A stretch of 64,000 nucleotides of DNA, taken from Henckelia pumila. Lineage: Eukaryota; Streptophyta; Magnoliopsida; Lamiales; Gesneriaceae. Below the pieces are notes generated by a model, which was not told the origin of the DNA, ran no database searches, and worked only from the letters and a program-made list of their open reading frames with translations. This document shows, in pieces, positions 34,298-46,121 of the stretch. Each line of letters begins with the position of its first letter. Position 1 is the stretch's first letter. The stretch spans positions 185,089,449 to 185,153,448 of the forward strand of contig NC_133122.1 of assembly GCF_033568475.1 (NCBI RefSeq), written 5' to 3'. A program made the position numbers and the translations under genes.

Positions 34298-36344
34298 TGT
34301 GAGACCTCGATTTTAATCGTCTAATCAAGAGTTAATCCTATCGATAATCAATCAAGATCCAAAAGATAAGACATAAAAAAAATTTATTTTAAAAAGGTGT
34401 CGCGCTCGATCGCATGAACTCGTACGATCGAGCGCACCATCCTGCAGAAGTCACTGCCAGGAATTATGGAGGTGCCGCGCTCAATTGAATGAACTCGTGC
34501 GATCGAGCGCGTCCTCCTGCGCAACCTACTGTCCAAGAATAAAAGGGGCCGCGCTCGATCGTGCCAACTCGTGCGATCGAGCGCACCCTGAGCCCAGAAA
34601 AACATCAGAAAACAGAACAGGTTTTTCCAACTTTCAACAACAATTCAAAATAGGTATTACAACATGCAAACATCAATATTCGATAACCAAAGTTGACTTA
34701 TTCAATACAACAAGATTCAACAACAATTCGAGTCTAAAAAGCTCTCAAAACATAACTAGATTGGCATGCAATTTCATTTCTAAACCAAAGTCCCACTTCT
34801 AATCCTCGATCACGATCTATCCCTGTTGTCTCTGACTCGATCCTGCCCCACCTGTTGCCAAGTACACATACAAAATAAAGTAATAGCCGGATAACTCCGG
34901 TGAGAATAAATCCCAGTAAAAGCAATAAGACATACAATATCAATTAGCATATCAATCTCATGATATGACATTCAAGAGATTCGGTAAATAAAGATTAGAT
35001 GCATGTCCTTAAAATTCGAGATTATCAAAATCAGATAATCAAAAGAAATTTAGTTCGTTCGTTTGTTCGGTTGGTTGGGATCCCGAGGCTAAGATTTCAT
35101 GACTTACCACCGACTCTCCCGATCGAGGTGGATTCACTTATCAAAAAAACCTCTATACTTTGAGCAACATATAAAGAGTCTTCTGAACTCTGGGCGAACT
35201 CCATGACCCAGGCCACTCAATTATAGTTCTCAAGACGTCTAATTCGTTTCGGGCGGTTTCTGCCCTTTTCAAAACAAAGATAGACAATCAATATGAATGC
35301 AATACAGTTCAATATGCATTCAACTAAGTTCATGAAGTCACATAAGAGCATATAGTCAAGCAATACACAATCGAATCAATAAACATGCATGTATGTGGTT
35401 TTTGGGAAACTCGAGCTTCAAAATCATTTTGAAGTGTTCTATCCCATTCGATCAATGTTAACTTTTACCTTATTTGCTTCGGAGGTACTTCGAATCTGAA
35501 ATTCAACAATAAGGATACAATCAATATCCCAAACAAACTCATTCAAACAAACTAGGTAAAACTCATTACCAATCCTCGTCAACTCGGTAAACGATTCAAA
35601 CTCTGAAACTCAAAACTCAACGGCCTTCGATCAATCTAAAATGAAGTATAATAGATCAATATCGATATTCGGACTTCAACAATACAATTCGATAAATTCA
35701 AACTATTCGATAACCCAAAACTCAAACTGACGGCATAACGGCTATAAACGGACAATTCCAAAAACACAGACAACAGTTCAATACTTCATTCGACTCAAAA
35801 CAACTTCAAAACATCCCAACAAACTCAAAATCCATCGAATCCCAAAGCCTTATTTTTGAAAATCACAAGAAAATTCATAACAAATCCAATCGTCGTTATT
35901 TCTTCGAACCGTCTTAGATATACTATCACAACTATCTCAAGAATAACATCTCCGAAAATAAATCGATTCCATTGAAATCGAAAAATTCAAACCTCGTAGA
36001 ATTGAAAGAAAGTTACTTCTAAACGGAGCCCTCGAGACAATGATCGTCGATATGTCTTCGAATCAAAATTCTATCGGACGGATCGATCAAAAATAGAAAT
36101 CACAAAGCTTGGAATCCACTTGAGTAGTCTTCAATGGAGGAGGCGTGAAGTGTCGGGGATGATGGAGTGAAATGTCAAGACCAAACCCTTATAAATATCT
36201 AATTAGGTCCAAAATTTACGTTTTAGTCCCTGAAAATTTCAAAAATTGCAAAATAGACCCTAATCAAAATCAAATCGGCCCTCGACTTCTGAAATCTCTG
36301 ATTATCTCAAATAAGCTCAATTAAGATAAATCTGGAGTGTTACA
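34298..36344 (-). repeat. 5' LTR of chromovirus B
   Basis: 2047 bp, a slightly more diverged copy of 27328-29373. One hairpin motif is degraded (GCGCTCAATTGAATG instead of GCGCTCGATCGCATG). Confidence 0.93.
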
Positions 36345-36572
36345 AAATCACAAAGCATAAGCTCTTTCTACATATTTTGAGTGAAAAAAAGAGTGATTGA
36401 GTGATTTTTTTTGGAGTGACTTGTGAGATTTTGGGTGAGGAATTTTTTTTATTACTAACCTTTTTCTTGCAGGTACGATGTCCTATAGGAATTAATTTGT
36501 TGGAGGAGATGATGAGTACATGGAGAGTAAAAAGAAATTTTATGGGTGTGGTAGAATAGAGGTAATTTAAGT

Positions 36573-37343
36573 AAAATTCCGTTGTTCCATGGAGATGAGG
36601 ATCCGAAATCGTATTTGAAGTGGGAGAAAAGGGTTGAGAGTGTATTAGATGATCGTGATATTTCTGAAGCTAGGAAGGTGAAACTTGTCATAAAATAGAT
36701 TACCAACTATGTTTGCACTTGGTGGGATAGGTTAGATGAGAATCGGGAGAGGCGTGGAATGAGTCATTTATCTACATGGGATGAGTTGAAAAGAGTGATG
36801 AGGAAACGCTTTGCTCCTAATCGCTATGAGAAGAAAAGTGGAGTTCCAAAGTGTGAATATCAAGGTACATCTAAACTTTCAAATTCCAGTACTTGTGATA
36901 TTGTATGCTTATGGTGTTCTAGAAAATATGAGCATGATATGAGGCAATGCCTAAAGGAGTCTATGATGAAAGTTGTGTAATCTAAAGTAGATGATGAATC
37001 CAATGTTTTAGTGGATGTTGAGACAAAATTTGAAGTTGAAGTAGTTGAGAAAATTGAGGTTGATGATACTTCAACTATTGATGATTTGAGTGTTGAAATT
37101 TGTGCGGTGAAAGGTGAATGGCTTGATGAAAAACCTTCTATTGTACATGATGTGGTTGATAAAGATGATAGTGGTGTTGATGTTACTAGTGAAGCTAGTA
37201 ATGAGTTATTTGAAAAGTCATGTATTATTTCTTTGCAATTGAATCCAAAAGAATTTCTTGAGGATCAATTGAAAATTGAAAATTTGAGTGATATGGCTGA
37301 AAAAAAGAGTGATGAAAAAAGTGAGATAGCCATACAAAAATAA
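36573..37343 (+). pseudogene. Gag remnant of element C
   Basis: One frame reads KIPLFHGDEDPKSYLKWEKR, a stop near 36696, then CTWWDRLDENRERRG, TWDELKRVMRKRFAPNRY, as in gypsy gag. It goes on to a zinc-knuckle-like CLWCSRKYEHDMRQC (Cys-X2-Cys and a later His/Cys, spacing off). After another stop at 36978 an acidic region rich in Glu, Val and Asp runs to 37343. Lys/Glu-rich low complexity follows at 37344-37470. Two or more stops make it non-functional. Confidence 0.75.
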
Positions 37344-37476
37344 AAAGAAAAAGAAAAAGAAAAAGAAATATTAGAGGCCGAAAGAAAGAGTGTACAAAAG
37401 AGTGAGATGACCTTTGAGGTAAAAAAAATAGATGGAAAAAAAGAGATGAAAGAGACCAATAAAAAAATAACATATT

Positions 37477-38799
37477 ATGGTCCAACATTGTGAGGATGAA
37501 AATTTTGTTCAAATGAATAAAATCCCTAAAGTACTTTTGTACAAGGAGATTTTATCTCATTGTCATGATTTATCCGGTTCAATCCCGAGCATTATTTGTT
37601 CTTCTTTGCAGGATTTTGGAGATGTGTTGATGAAGAAGCAAAGGAGATACAACACTAAAAGGCTTAACATGTTGGATCCATGTCAAGGTGAGGTTGGCGG
37701 TTTGAAGATTGTTCCTTTTGTGAGGTATGAAGTAGATTTAATTCAAGGATACAAATACAATACCAACATTCAAAGGTATGACCTCAATTCTCAATTGTGT
37801 AGATTTAAATACTTTGATGGGAGACTTGTGAATGTGCGTAATACTTTCATGAGATTGATGTGTTATATTTTGCATGCGTCTAGAGGTAAATTTATTGTGT
37901 TATACTTTGATTATATCTTAGTATATATCAAAACTTTGAATGGGCATGTCGAATATTTGATACTTGTGGTGTCAACACAAAGAGATGAGAGTTTGTGTGA
38001 AAGTTTGAAAGATAATGTGTTGTGTACAAGAAAATTTGCTTTACTTGTGGATGGTGAGAATTTTCAAGAACTTAGAGTTGTTGGTGAAGAGTTGATCAAG
38101 TACCAACGAGGTAAGGAAAATATGGTAGTTACTACACTATCACAAATGTATGAGTTTTTATCTCTTTTGGTTACATGGTTCTTATGGATTGAGAATGTTA
38201 AGGAGTTGAATGCATTGGATAATGGTTTGAAAGATGTGTTTGAGCCATGTTTGCATGACATTCATGAAAAATTCTATGTGAGCAATAAGTGTTTGTTTAA
38301 GAAGAATAACATTTTCATCATGTGTTCATCATTGAGTGAATCACTTGTGGATGAGATATATAGTGTAAGTTTGTTGTGTTCCATTGACAAATACAAAATA
38401 ATGAATATCATGAATGAATATTTGTTATGGTTACACATAAAGAGATATGTTGAGTGGAATGGTGAGAGGCCTATCGCATGTGACTTACTTCTTATTCCTA
38501 GAACACAATGGTTATATTTATCTATGAATTTTGTGTTGGGGTTAACTAGGTCTAAGAAGGGGAGGAATTTAGTATATGTATTGCTAAATGGAATTTTGAT
38601 CATGATTATGCATGGTAGTAGTGTTAAGGTTTTTAATTCGAACATGAGAAATTTTGTGAGTTTTGACCTTGTTGTGAGTGTGCAAGGAGCACGAGTTGAT
38701 GAGGAGTTGGATGATAAAGCTTACAAGGAGAAAGTACGAGGTGAGTATGATATTGATCATATTTTTGAAGCTATTAATTTTTCTATTTGGTGTAGGTAA
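37477..38799 (+). pseudogene. Internally deleted pol ORF of element C (440 residues, uninterrupted)
   Basis: An open frame of 1.3 kb keeps scrambled parts of gypsy pol. They are an RT-like stretch (FIVLYFDYILVYIKTL, where the usual DD is DY, so the catalytic pair is lost), a trace of the region before the integrase finger (FYVSNKCLFKKNN), a degenerate finger without its His/Cys set, and integrase core start (SMNFVLGLTRSKKGRN, with Asn replacing the catalytic Asp). RNase H and most of the integrase core are missing. After its end the adjoining frame carries the usual DLRTN.F.EGE tail. Surprisingly no stop despite heavy divergence. Could be chance, recent relaxation or selection on a new product. 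Confidence 0.65.
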
Positions 38800-38827
38800 T
38801 GGGCAAGATTTGAGGACAAATATTTTT

Positions 38828-38841
38828 GAAGAAGGGGAGTC
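38828..38841 (+). other. Polypurine tract of element C
   Basis: GAAGAAGGGGAGTC directly precedes the 3' LTR. Confidence 0.75.
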
Positions 38842-39832
38842 TGATATGAATCTATAAGGCGTTCGAAGATTCATATTGTTCCAAAAAGTGTCTCTTAAGT
38901 TGCCATCGAGAATTGAAGGGTTTGAAATTCATGGGAATCAAGTTGGAGAGCATGTGAGCCAAGTTGGAATGCATGAAGCTCGAGTTGGAGGACTGAAATT
39001 ATTTAGAGACTTTAAACATATCAAAATCCAATCTTCACCGTCCAAAATGTAGTTTTGGATGTTATAAAGCTACGTTAAAAATTTCAGGTCGGTCCGACGG
39101 CTAGAACTTGAGATATGATTTTTTTCAAGGAAATACGTTCAGTTTCGAACCAAATTTCGAATAGGCACAGACCTAGGCACGGGGTCCGTGCACCTGAAGC
39201 TCGTCAACGTCAATTTTTAGCTCAAATCGCCGTGGGCACACGGACCTTGATCCGAACCACCTTCCCGGGTCCGTGCACACACACAGTGCGTCGTGTTTAT
39301 GTGTATTTCAATGGATTTTATTATTTTGGTGATATTATTCCTATTTTTGAGTCTTTTAAACATACTAGGAAACTTCTAGGAGATATCTTTGATATCTTTA
39401 TATATATTTTGAATTATTTTGCGATATATTTTATTATTTTGTAGTTGTATTATAAATACAACAAGAAAATTCATTATTGAATAACATAGTTCATATTATT
39501 GATTTTTATCAGTCTAAAATTCTCTCTAGAGTTTTATTGAAGCTTTTACTTTGTCAAAATCAAACTTATCAAAGTTTAACAACTTTGTGGCGTTTGTCGA
39601 TTGATTATCTTCGTGGGTTATCAAAGACAGGTTCCTTTGAAGGTCCCGTTGTGATCGATTGTTTATTCCGCAATTATCTGTTGCTAGTTTCAGGTAAACT
39701 AGAGGTTGATTTTGCAAACTTACTTGTTTCAAAGATAGGAAAAAATCGTTGTTTCTTTTATTTGCTATTGGATTGAGGGTACGATTTTAATATAATCGTG
39801 TTTGCTCTTCATGGCATCAAAGATTCACATCA
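38842..39832 (+). repeat. 3' LTR of element C
   Basis: 991 bp, matches 25858-26847 with a few percent differences by eye. Followed by AACTC. Confidence 0.93.
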
Positions 39833-40003
39833 AACTCCACATTAGCACTCCGAAAAAATAATATTGAAATCTAAAAAAAAAAATTAAATATAATGTACCA
39901 AAAGTAATGTGTAAAACTTAGTCGATCAAAACCCAATATACTGAAAATTAGTGGACTAAAAATATTATTTGTCCTTCAAAATATTATTATGATTAGAATG
40001 AAT

Positions 40004-40445
40004 CATTACAAGAAAAAGGGTGATAGACAACATCCATAAGACAATGTTTTTATTAAAAACTGTTGTAAATTAAGTATTAACAACGGTATTCACAAAAACC
40101 ATTGTTTATGAGCGTTTATCTATAATATATTATTAAACTTGAAATATTTTAGTGTCATGGTCCATCATCAAAATGTCAAATTTACCATAATTAATTTGAT
40201 ATTCTTTAAATAGCTATTTAATTACGAAAATTTTATATTATTTTGTTGGATATTTATATATGAAAATATCATTTTTTTATTTTTTTATTTCACCATTTTT
40301 TCTTTTTATTTTCGTTAAAAATATTTATACTAATATGCAACGCGTACATCCAAGAACTAATCTTAATTAAAGACAACCGTTGTTTTTTCGTGTTTTTTTT
40401 TTAAATTATAGACAACTGTATGTAAAAAACCGTTGTGCATGTATT
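40004..40445 (+). mobile_element. Fragment of a CACTA-type DNA transposon end
   Basis: Begins CATTACAAGAAAAAGGG, one base from the CACTACAAGAAAA terminus of plant CACTA elements. It carries subterminal repeats in both directions (ACAACGGT, AACCATTGTT, ACAACCGTTG, AAACCGTTGTG). The other end was not found, so only one terminal region is present. Interrupted at 40119-40360. Confidence 0.6.
40119..40360 (+). mobile_element. Candidate small non-autonomous Helitron
   Basis: Starts TCTATAATATATTATTAAAC after an A and ends GCAACGCGTACATCC...CTAA before a T. It thus fits insertion between A and T with TC and CTRR ends. 242 bp; the subterminal hairpin is weak. CACTA-type repeats continue on both sides. 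Confidence 0.4.
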
Positions 40446-40507
40446 TTTTTTCTCCCGATCTATGACACGAACCGAAGTCTATTATCGTATATATCACGTA
40501 ATAAAGC

Positions 40508-41278
40508 CTATTTTCGTATCTCTTCTTTGTCACTTATTTCAAAATAGTCCATCGAGTTTTCGAGCTACCAAATGGTCCCTAATGTTTTATATTTTTTCCC
40601 CATTTGATCCATGTCGTTAGATGGACGTTAAAAAAAGCCCAAATCTCCATATATCACATTGCAACAAGTTTCTTTCTCATTTTTCCCCAAATTGGGAACC
40701 CTTCTTCTTCGCTTTTACCCCCAAATCAAAACCCTAGAACACAGAATACAAATTCGAAGCGGCCAAATTCAAAGCACACGAAGGTAATTTAGCTTCCAGT
40801 AGTCACCACACGCATCTGTTTTTGTGGGTGAACGAGGAAGAGTAATTCTATCTATTTCTTTCAAGAAAAACTTCATTCAATGGTAAAATCTCAGTTGCAT
40901 TTTGTTTCATGATTTTTGTATAGTATTTAATTCTTTGAACACGAAAATAGTGAGCAAGATCAAGGTTTAGCTGATATTTAAAAATCTAATTTAGAGGTTG
41001 ATGATCTTCAAGTTGCTATCCTACTGATTTTTTGCTCTTTGATTTTATTTTTATGTGTTTAGGGTTTGAATTTGGGACATACTTTAAGAGGAGACTTTTC
41101 AATTTGAGAAAATAGGTTATAATTTGATGATGTGGAGATGTAGACTTTTTTTAACGTTCATCTAACGACATGAATCAAATGAAAAAAATATATATGAAAC
41201 ATTAGGGATTATTTTAGCGATCCAAAACTCGAAAGACTATTTTTTAGACAAATGACAAAGAATTGAGAAGAAAATGAG
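40508..41278. mobile_element. MULE-like element with about 180-bp inverted ends and exon-like cargo
   Basis: The left arm (TATTTTCG..., CAAAATAGTCCATCGAG, TTTTCGAGC, CCAAATGGTCCCTAATG, GTCGTTAGATGGACGTT) is the reverse complement of the right arm (AACGTTCATCTAACGAC, CATTAGGGATTATTTTAG, AAACTCGAAAGACTATTTT). Between them lies gene-like DNA: AAACCCTAGAACACAG, then CGAAGGTAATTTAG with a splice-donor look, and intron-like T-rich sequence. No transposase. A second partial copy lies at 25397. A clear 9-bp target duplication was not found. Confidence 0.6.
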
Positions 41279-41425
41279 TTTTATCCATGTAGCACTTGCA
41301 TACAGCTAATCAAAACAAAATAGAATCAAGGCCAATGAGGTCTTGGCCTGGTTCATTCGATCCTAGCCGACGGGCATTGCCCTAAACCATTAATATTGAG
41401 ACACGTGTTTAACTTTTTAATTAAT

Positions 41426-41550
41426 GGGAGACTTGGAAAAAAATCCCTACATACAAACACAACTTGAAGTTCAGTCCCTAAATAAGAATTATTTGTTCTG
41501 CACTCCCTAATACATCTAAACTCTTTTTTCTCCCTCCCTATTTCATTATT
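41426..41550 (+). repeat. Left terminal inverted repeat of the large MULE
   Basis: Pairs imperfectly with 46555-46681. Blocks CTTGAAGTTCAGTCCC and TTCTGCACTCCCTAAT are the best conserved. Confidence 0.75.
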
Positions 41551-41639
41551 TTAATAATTTTTCTATTTTATTTCCCTTAAATATTATTTTATTTCCTCTT
41601 TGTTTCTCTTTCCTCTCCATTCCTCTTTCACGATTCAAT

Positions 41640-42440
41640 TTCCTTCCTCTTTAATTCATGGCTGAAGACAGAAATCCCTACTTCAAATCATCCACCGACC
41701 GATTTGACCAACGACCGGCTAAGTTGGCTCCATGTGATTGCCTTTGCGTCGCTTCAAACTCAGAATAGCTTCGGCCCCGTCTCTCCTCCTGCCTCCACTT
41801 CTCTCTGATCCCTAATTGCCACCGTAGCTCGTCACCCCCGCCTTAGTCACTCGCCATTAATCTATTTCAACCTGTTTTGCTCTATTTCTGAATTTTTATG
41901 TTGTTATGTGCTTGTGTTCTTATTAATTTGTAAAGTAGGATTTAGATTGCAAGTTGGTGTAGAAAATTGGGATATAGGGTTATGATTGGTATTTGAGATA
42001 TCGATTATTGAGACTAATCATTTTAGGGCGAGGGACATACTCTCATACTGTTCTAAATTTTTTATTTTTTTTTTGGAATGGTGTGCAATGTGTTAACGAG
42101 TGGGAAATGGTTATTCGGTTGATTGTAGAGATTATCTGGCGTCTTGCGAATTTGGTGTTATTTAATGGTAGCTAATGTGATATCTATATGCATTCTATTC
42201 AGTGAAATGGATTCAGGGAAATGACAATGGTGTGGACAATTAGTTTTGGTGTATTTTGTACTGAATTTGATCAGATGGATAACTTTTTTTATGAAGTTGG
42301 TATTGTATTTTGGTAAAATAAATATGTAATTTCCATTTATTGAATCCCTAATATTTTTTGGTTGACTAGATATGGTTGTTAATACTTATAATTGATTGCG
42401 TAATACTTTTATATACAAAATTTGACAAGAAATGATACTT
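41640..42440 (+). other. Gene-like but unassigned DNA in the left arm of the MULE
   Basis: From 41657 an ATG opens a short GC-richer stretch (MAEDRNPYFKSSTDRFDQRP, closing after 36 codons), followed by CT-rich UTR-like and intron-like T-rich sequence. Probably captured host DNA. I do not recognise the source and do not call a gene. Confidence 0.35.
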
Positions 42441-42479
42441 ACATAACCAATGTTATACTACGTTTACCTGTTAATGTAC

Positions 42480-43612
42480 CACAAGTCAATACAATTGATA
42501 CTAAGTTTCTGACCTAGCACCAAAATATTATACCAATTAAAACTAATTTTATACTACACTTGTCTACTAATGTACTAAGAGTTAGTACAGCTAGTACTAT
42601 ATTTTTTAATACACACCAACACCACCATGGTAAAAAGTATGTAAGATATACCAAATTTAACATAACATTATACCACAATAAGTCTCTATCATACTTCGTT
42701 TTTCCATCTATTGTACTACTGGTAAATATAATCGGTACTGCGTTTCTGACCATGAACCAACACCACCATGGTAAACATGTATGAAATATGTACCAAATTT
42801 AACATAAACTCATACCGTAAATAATCTCTATTGTACTTCCTTTTTCCATATATTGTACTACTGACTAATATAACTAGTACTAAGTTTCTGACCACAAACC
42901 AACACCACTATGGTAAACATATTGGAAGATGTACCAAATTTAAAGACATATAATACCGTAAACAGCCTCTATTATACCTCATTTTTCATATATTGTACTA
43001 CTGGACAGTATAACTAGTGCTGCGTTTTTGACCGCACACCAACACTACCATGGTAAATATGTATAGAACTTGTACCAAATTTAACATAAACTCATACTGT
43101 AAATAGTCTATATTATACTTCATTTTCCATTTATTGTACTACTGATCAATATAACTAGTACCGCGTTTCTTATCACGAGCCAACACCACCATGGTAAACA
43201 TGTATGGATGATGTACCAAATTTAACAATACATAATACCTCAAATAACCTTTATTATACCTCATTTTCCATATATTGTACTACCAGACAATATAACCAGT
43301 ACTGCGTTTCTGACCACGCACCCACACCACCATGGTAAACATGTATAGAATATGTACCAAATTTAACAACACATCATACCACAAATAGCCTCTATTATAC
43401 CACATTTTCCATATATTATACTACTAGGCTCTAAAACCAGTACTGCGTTTCTGGTCGCGCACCAACACCACCATGGTAAACATGTATGGAAGATGTACCA
43501 AATGTAACAAACCATTATACCGCTAATAGTCTTCATTATACTTCATTTTCGATCTATTGTACTACTGGTCAATATAACCGATACTGCGTCTGACCACACA
43601 CCTACATCACCA
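42480..43612 (+). repeat. Left array: seven 141-bp units
   Basis: The anchor ACCACCATGG (or one-base variants) starts at 42621, 42762, 42903, 43044, 43185, 43326 and 43467, a spacing of exactly 141 bp each time. Each unit reads roughly CACCACCATGGTAAACATG, a TACCAAATTTAAC block, an AATACC(G/A)(C/T)AAATAG block, TATTGTACTACTGG and CAGTACTGCGTTTCTGACC. Units differ by about 10-20 percent by eye. The region also starts with a related but diverged lead-in from 42440. Confidence 0.92.
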
Positions 43613-44265
43613 TTGATGTTACAAAATCAGGTCATTGGATGCATACATAAGGTTGTTTTAACCATAGATGTTACAAACATATACAATGGATACATATACA
43701 TGTGTTTGTTAATCACCATACATGCTACCAAATTAGACATTAGAATGCATAAACATGTGATAATCATTATTGATGATACAAAATTAGACATTTGATGTGT
43801 AAACATGTGTTATGTATGCATCCAATGTCTTAATTTTGTAGAATCAATGATGATTAACACATGTTTACACATTAAATGTCTAATTTTTTAGAATCAATAA
43901 TGATTATCATATGTTTATGCATTATAATATCTAATTTGGTAGCATATATGGTAATTAACAAATAAATGTATATGTATCTATTGTATATGTTTGTAACATC
44001 TATGCTTAAAAAAAAACTTATTTATGCATCCAATGTCCTAATTTTGTAAATCAATGGTCATAAACATGTGCTTACACATAAAATGTCTAATTTTGTAGAA
44101 TCAGTACTGATTATCACATGTTTATGCATTCTATTGTCTAATTTGGCAGCATATTTGGTGATTAATAAACACATGTATATGTATTCATTGTATATGTTTG
44201 TAACATCTATTGTTAAAACAACCTTATGCATGCATCCATTGTCCCAACTTTGTAACATCAATGAT
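43613..44265. repeat. Central palindromic segment of the large MULE
   Basis: The left unit 43613-43800 and the right unit 44058-44265 are near-perfect reverse complements. The two frames on opposite strands read almost the same (both contain KVVLTIDVTNIYN). A third copy, in the right-hand orientation, lies at 43805-44050. The open frames are due to this symmetry and are not called genes. Confidence 0.85.
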
Positions 44266-45230
44266 GGTGTTGGTGCGTAGTCATAAATGCAGTACTAGGT
44301 ATATTAATAAGTAGTACCATGGATGGAATATTTGGTATAATAGATATTATTTGCGGTATGTTGTCCTATTAAATTTGGTAAATCTTCCATACATGTTTAC
44401 CATAGTGGTGTTGGTGTGTGATCAGAAACGCGGTACCGGTTATATTTTCCAGTAGTACAATAGATGAAACATATGGTATGATAAATACTATTTGTGGTAT
44501 GATGTATTGTTAAATGTGGTACAGCTTCCATGCATGTTTACTATGGTGGTGTTGGTGCATTTCAGAAATGCAGTACCGGTTTTATTGATCCGAAGTACAA
44601 TAAATTGAAAAAAAAGTATAATAAACACTATTTGCGGTATGATGTTTTGTTAAACTTAGTGTATCTTCCATACATGTTTACCATGGTAGTGTTGGTGCGT
44701 GATCATAAATGCAGTACTGATTATATTAATAGGTAGTACAATAGATTGGAATATGAGGTATAATAGATCTTATTTGTGGTATGATGTACTGTTAAATTTG
44801 GTACGTCTTCCATACATTACCATGGTGGTGTTGGTGCGTGGTGAGAAATGCAGTACCGGTTTGATTGAGCAGTAGTACAATATATGGAAAGGTTAGTATA
44901 ATCAAGACTATTTGTGGGATGATGTTTTGTTGAATTTGGTACATATTCTATATATGTTTACCATGGTGGTGTTGGTGCATGGGCAGAAACACAATATCGG
45001 TTATATTAATCGGTAGTACATTAGCCGACAAATGAAGTACAATACTATCTTATTGTGGTATAATCTTATGTTAAATTTGGTACATCTTTCATACATTTTT
45101 ACCATGGTGGTGTGAATTTAAAAAACTCAGTACCAACTGAATTTACTTATAGTACATTAGTAGACAAATGTAGTATAAAATTGATTTTACTTGGTATAAT
45201 ATTTTGGTGCTTGATCAGAAACTTAGTACC
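44266..45230 (-). repeat. Right array: seven 141-bp units, inverted
   Basis: The anchor CCATGGTGGT and variants starts at about 44400, 44541, 44681, 44820, 44961 and 45102, with a partial unit at 44263. Spacing is 139-141 bp. It is the inverted counterpart of the left array; the axis lies at about 43.94 kb. Confidence 0.92.
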
Positions 45231-45334
45231 AGTTGTATTGACTCGTGATACATTTGCAGATAAATGTGGTTACAAATTGATTGTTTGTCAAATTTTGTAC
45301 AATCAATAATGATTATCACATTATATCATAATTA

Positions 45335-45590
45335 TAATGTCCTTCTATGTCCTGGCTGCGATCGAACATCTGACGGTGTAATTATATCACCATTAGAATG
45401 TGGTAAATCTGTATCGATGTCAAATGTAGGGATTGGATCGACAACTTCCAAATAAGCTCTCCGATAATTTTCAAATTTTTAGCAAGAGTCACAAAATTTA
45501 TATATTGACAAACCCTTTGATTCAATCGCAGCACAAGCATGGTTCCAAAGGATCCCATTAATACCCCAATAACAAATTCTGCAGCCCTAC
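45335..45590 (-). pseudogene. MuDR-type transposase C-terminus (SWIM finger region), broken
   Basis: The minus strand reads NHACAAIESKGLSIYKFCDS, a stop codon, then KFENYRRAYLEVVDPIPTFD and later VRSQPGHRRT. This is the order in plant Mutator-like transposases: the SWIM zinc finger ending in C.HA.AAI, the Y..F....YR..Y...I.P.P tail, then a PPxxRRxPGRP-type basic end. The finger Cys before Asn-His is Trp here, and a TAA interrupts the tail. No DDE catalytic core was found nearby. This supports assigning the element to the MULE superfamily. Confidence 0.7.
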
Positions 45591-46121
45591 CTCGTTCTCT
45601 CGCATGATACATGTAATATTTGTTTCTTTTTTTTAAAAAAAAATACCCTAAAGCTAGATTTCTTTCTATTGCCTTCTCCATCCGTGGGTTTTCGCGGGAA
45701 GGTATTGTTGAATTCACCGGTGGTTGTCTACGTCGGTGGCTTCGGTGGTTATGGATTTATTTTTTCACGAATTGAGATTGAAGAAATGAGAGAAAATAGA
45801 TCGGGAGAAAATGTCAAAATAAAGCAATAATAAATTACTTTTCCTAAAATCGAAAGTTCTTACTCATTTTGAAGTATAACCACTAACAAACAATATGATT
45901 TTAAAATCATTCAAAAATAAGTATCCCTTTACACAAATATAATTCAACAATTAAACTAAGATGATTTTACCTATATCAATCTGTGAATAATTTTGCGTGC
46001 GCACCCGATGATTATTTGGAGAACGATTTTCAGCAGCATGGAGAAATTCAACGGAGGTAGCTAGGTCTCGTGATCTGTGTGATTTCATCGATAAAAAAAG
46101 TTAATTCATGGGATTAATGAA

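Larger units (their letters stand above)
27328..36344 (-). mobile_element. Complete Ty3/gypsy chromovirus B (9.0 kb), target duplication AAATC
   Basis: LTRs 27328-29373 (2046 bp) and 34298-36344 (2047 bp) begin TGTGAGACCTCGATT and end CG/GTGTTACA on the plus strand. AAATC precedes 27328 and follows 36344. The minus-strand order is 5' LTR, primer site (34292-34281), gag-pol (33971-29472), polypurine tract (29387-29374), 3' LTR. It lies in the leader of element C and is therefore younger than C. The polyprotein is broken. Confidence 0.95.
25858..39832 (+). mobile_element. Gypsy element C, target duplication AACTC, host of chromovirus B
   Basis: LTRs 25858-26847 and 38842-39832 begin TGATATGAATCTA and end AAGATTCACATCA. 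AACTC flanks both sides (25853-25857 and 39833-39837). After removing element B and its duplication the element is about 4.95 kb, too short for a full gypsy, so the pol is internally deleted. It has a primer site, a gag remnant, a shortened pol ORF and a polypurine tract. The plus orientation is clear from these. Confidence 0.93.

Noticed and set aside
41657..41770. Host gene starting MAEDRNPYFKSS
   Set aside because: Only 36 codons, no domain, located within the large MULE; more likely captured DNA.
43613..44261. Two similar proteins encoded on opposite strands
   Set aside because: They mirror each other because the DNA is palindromic; low-complexity composition and no start context.
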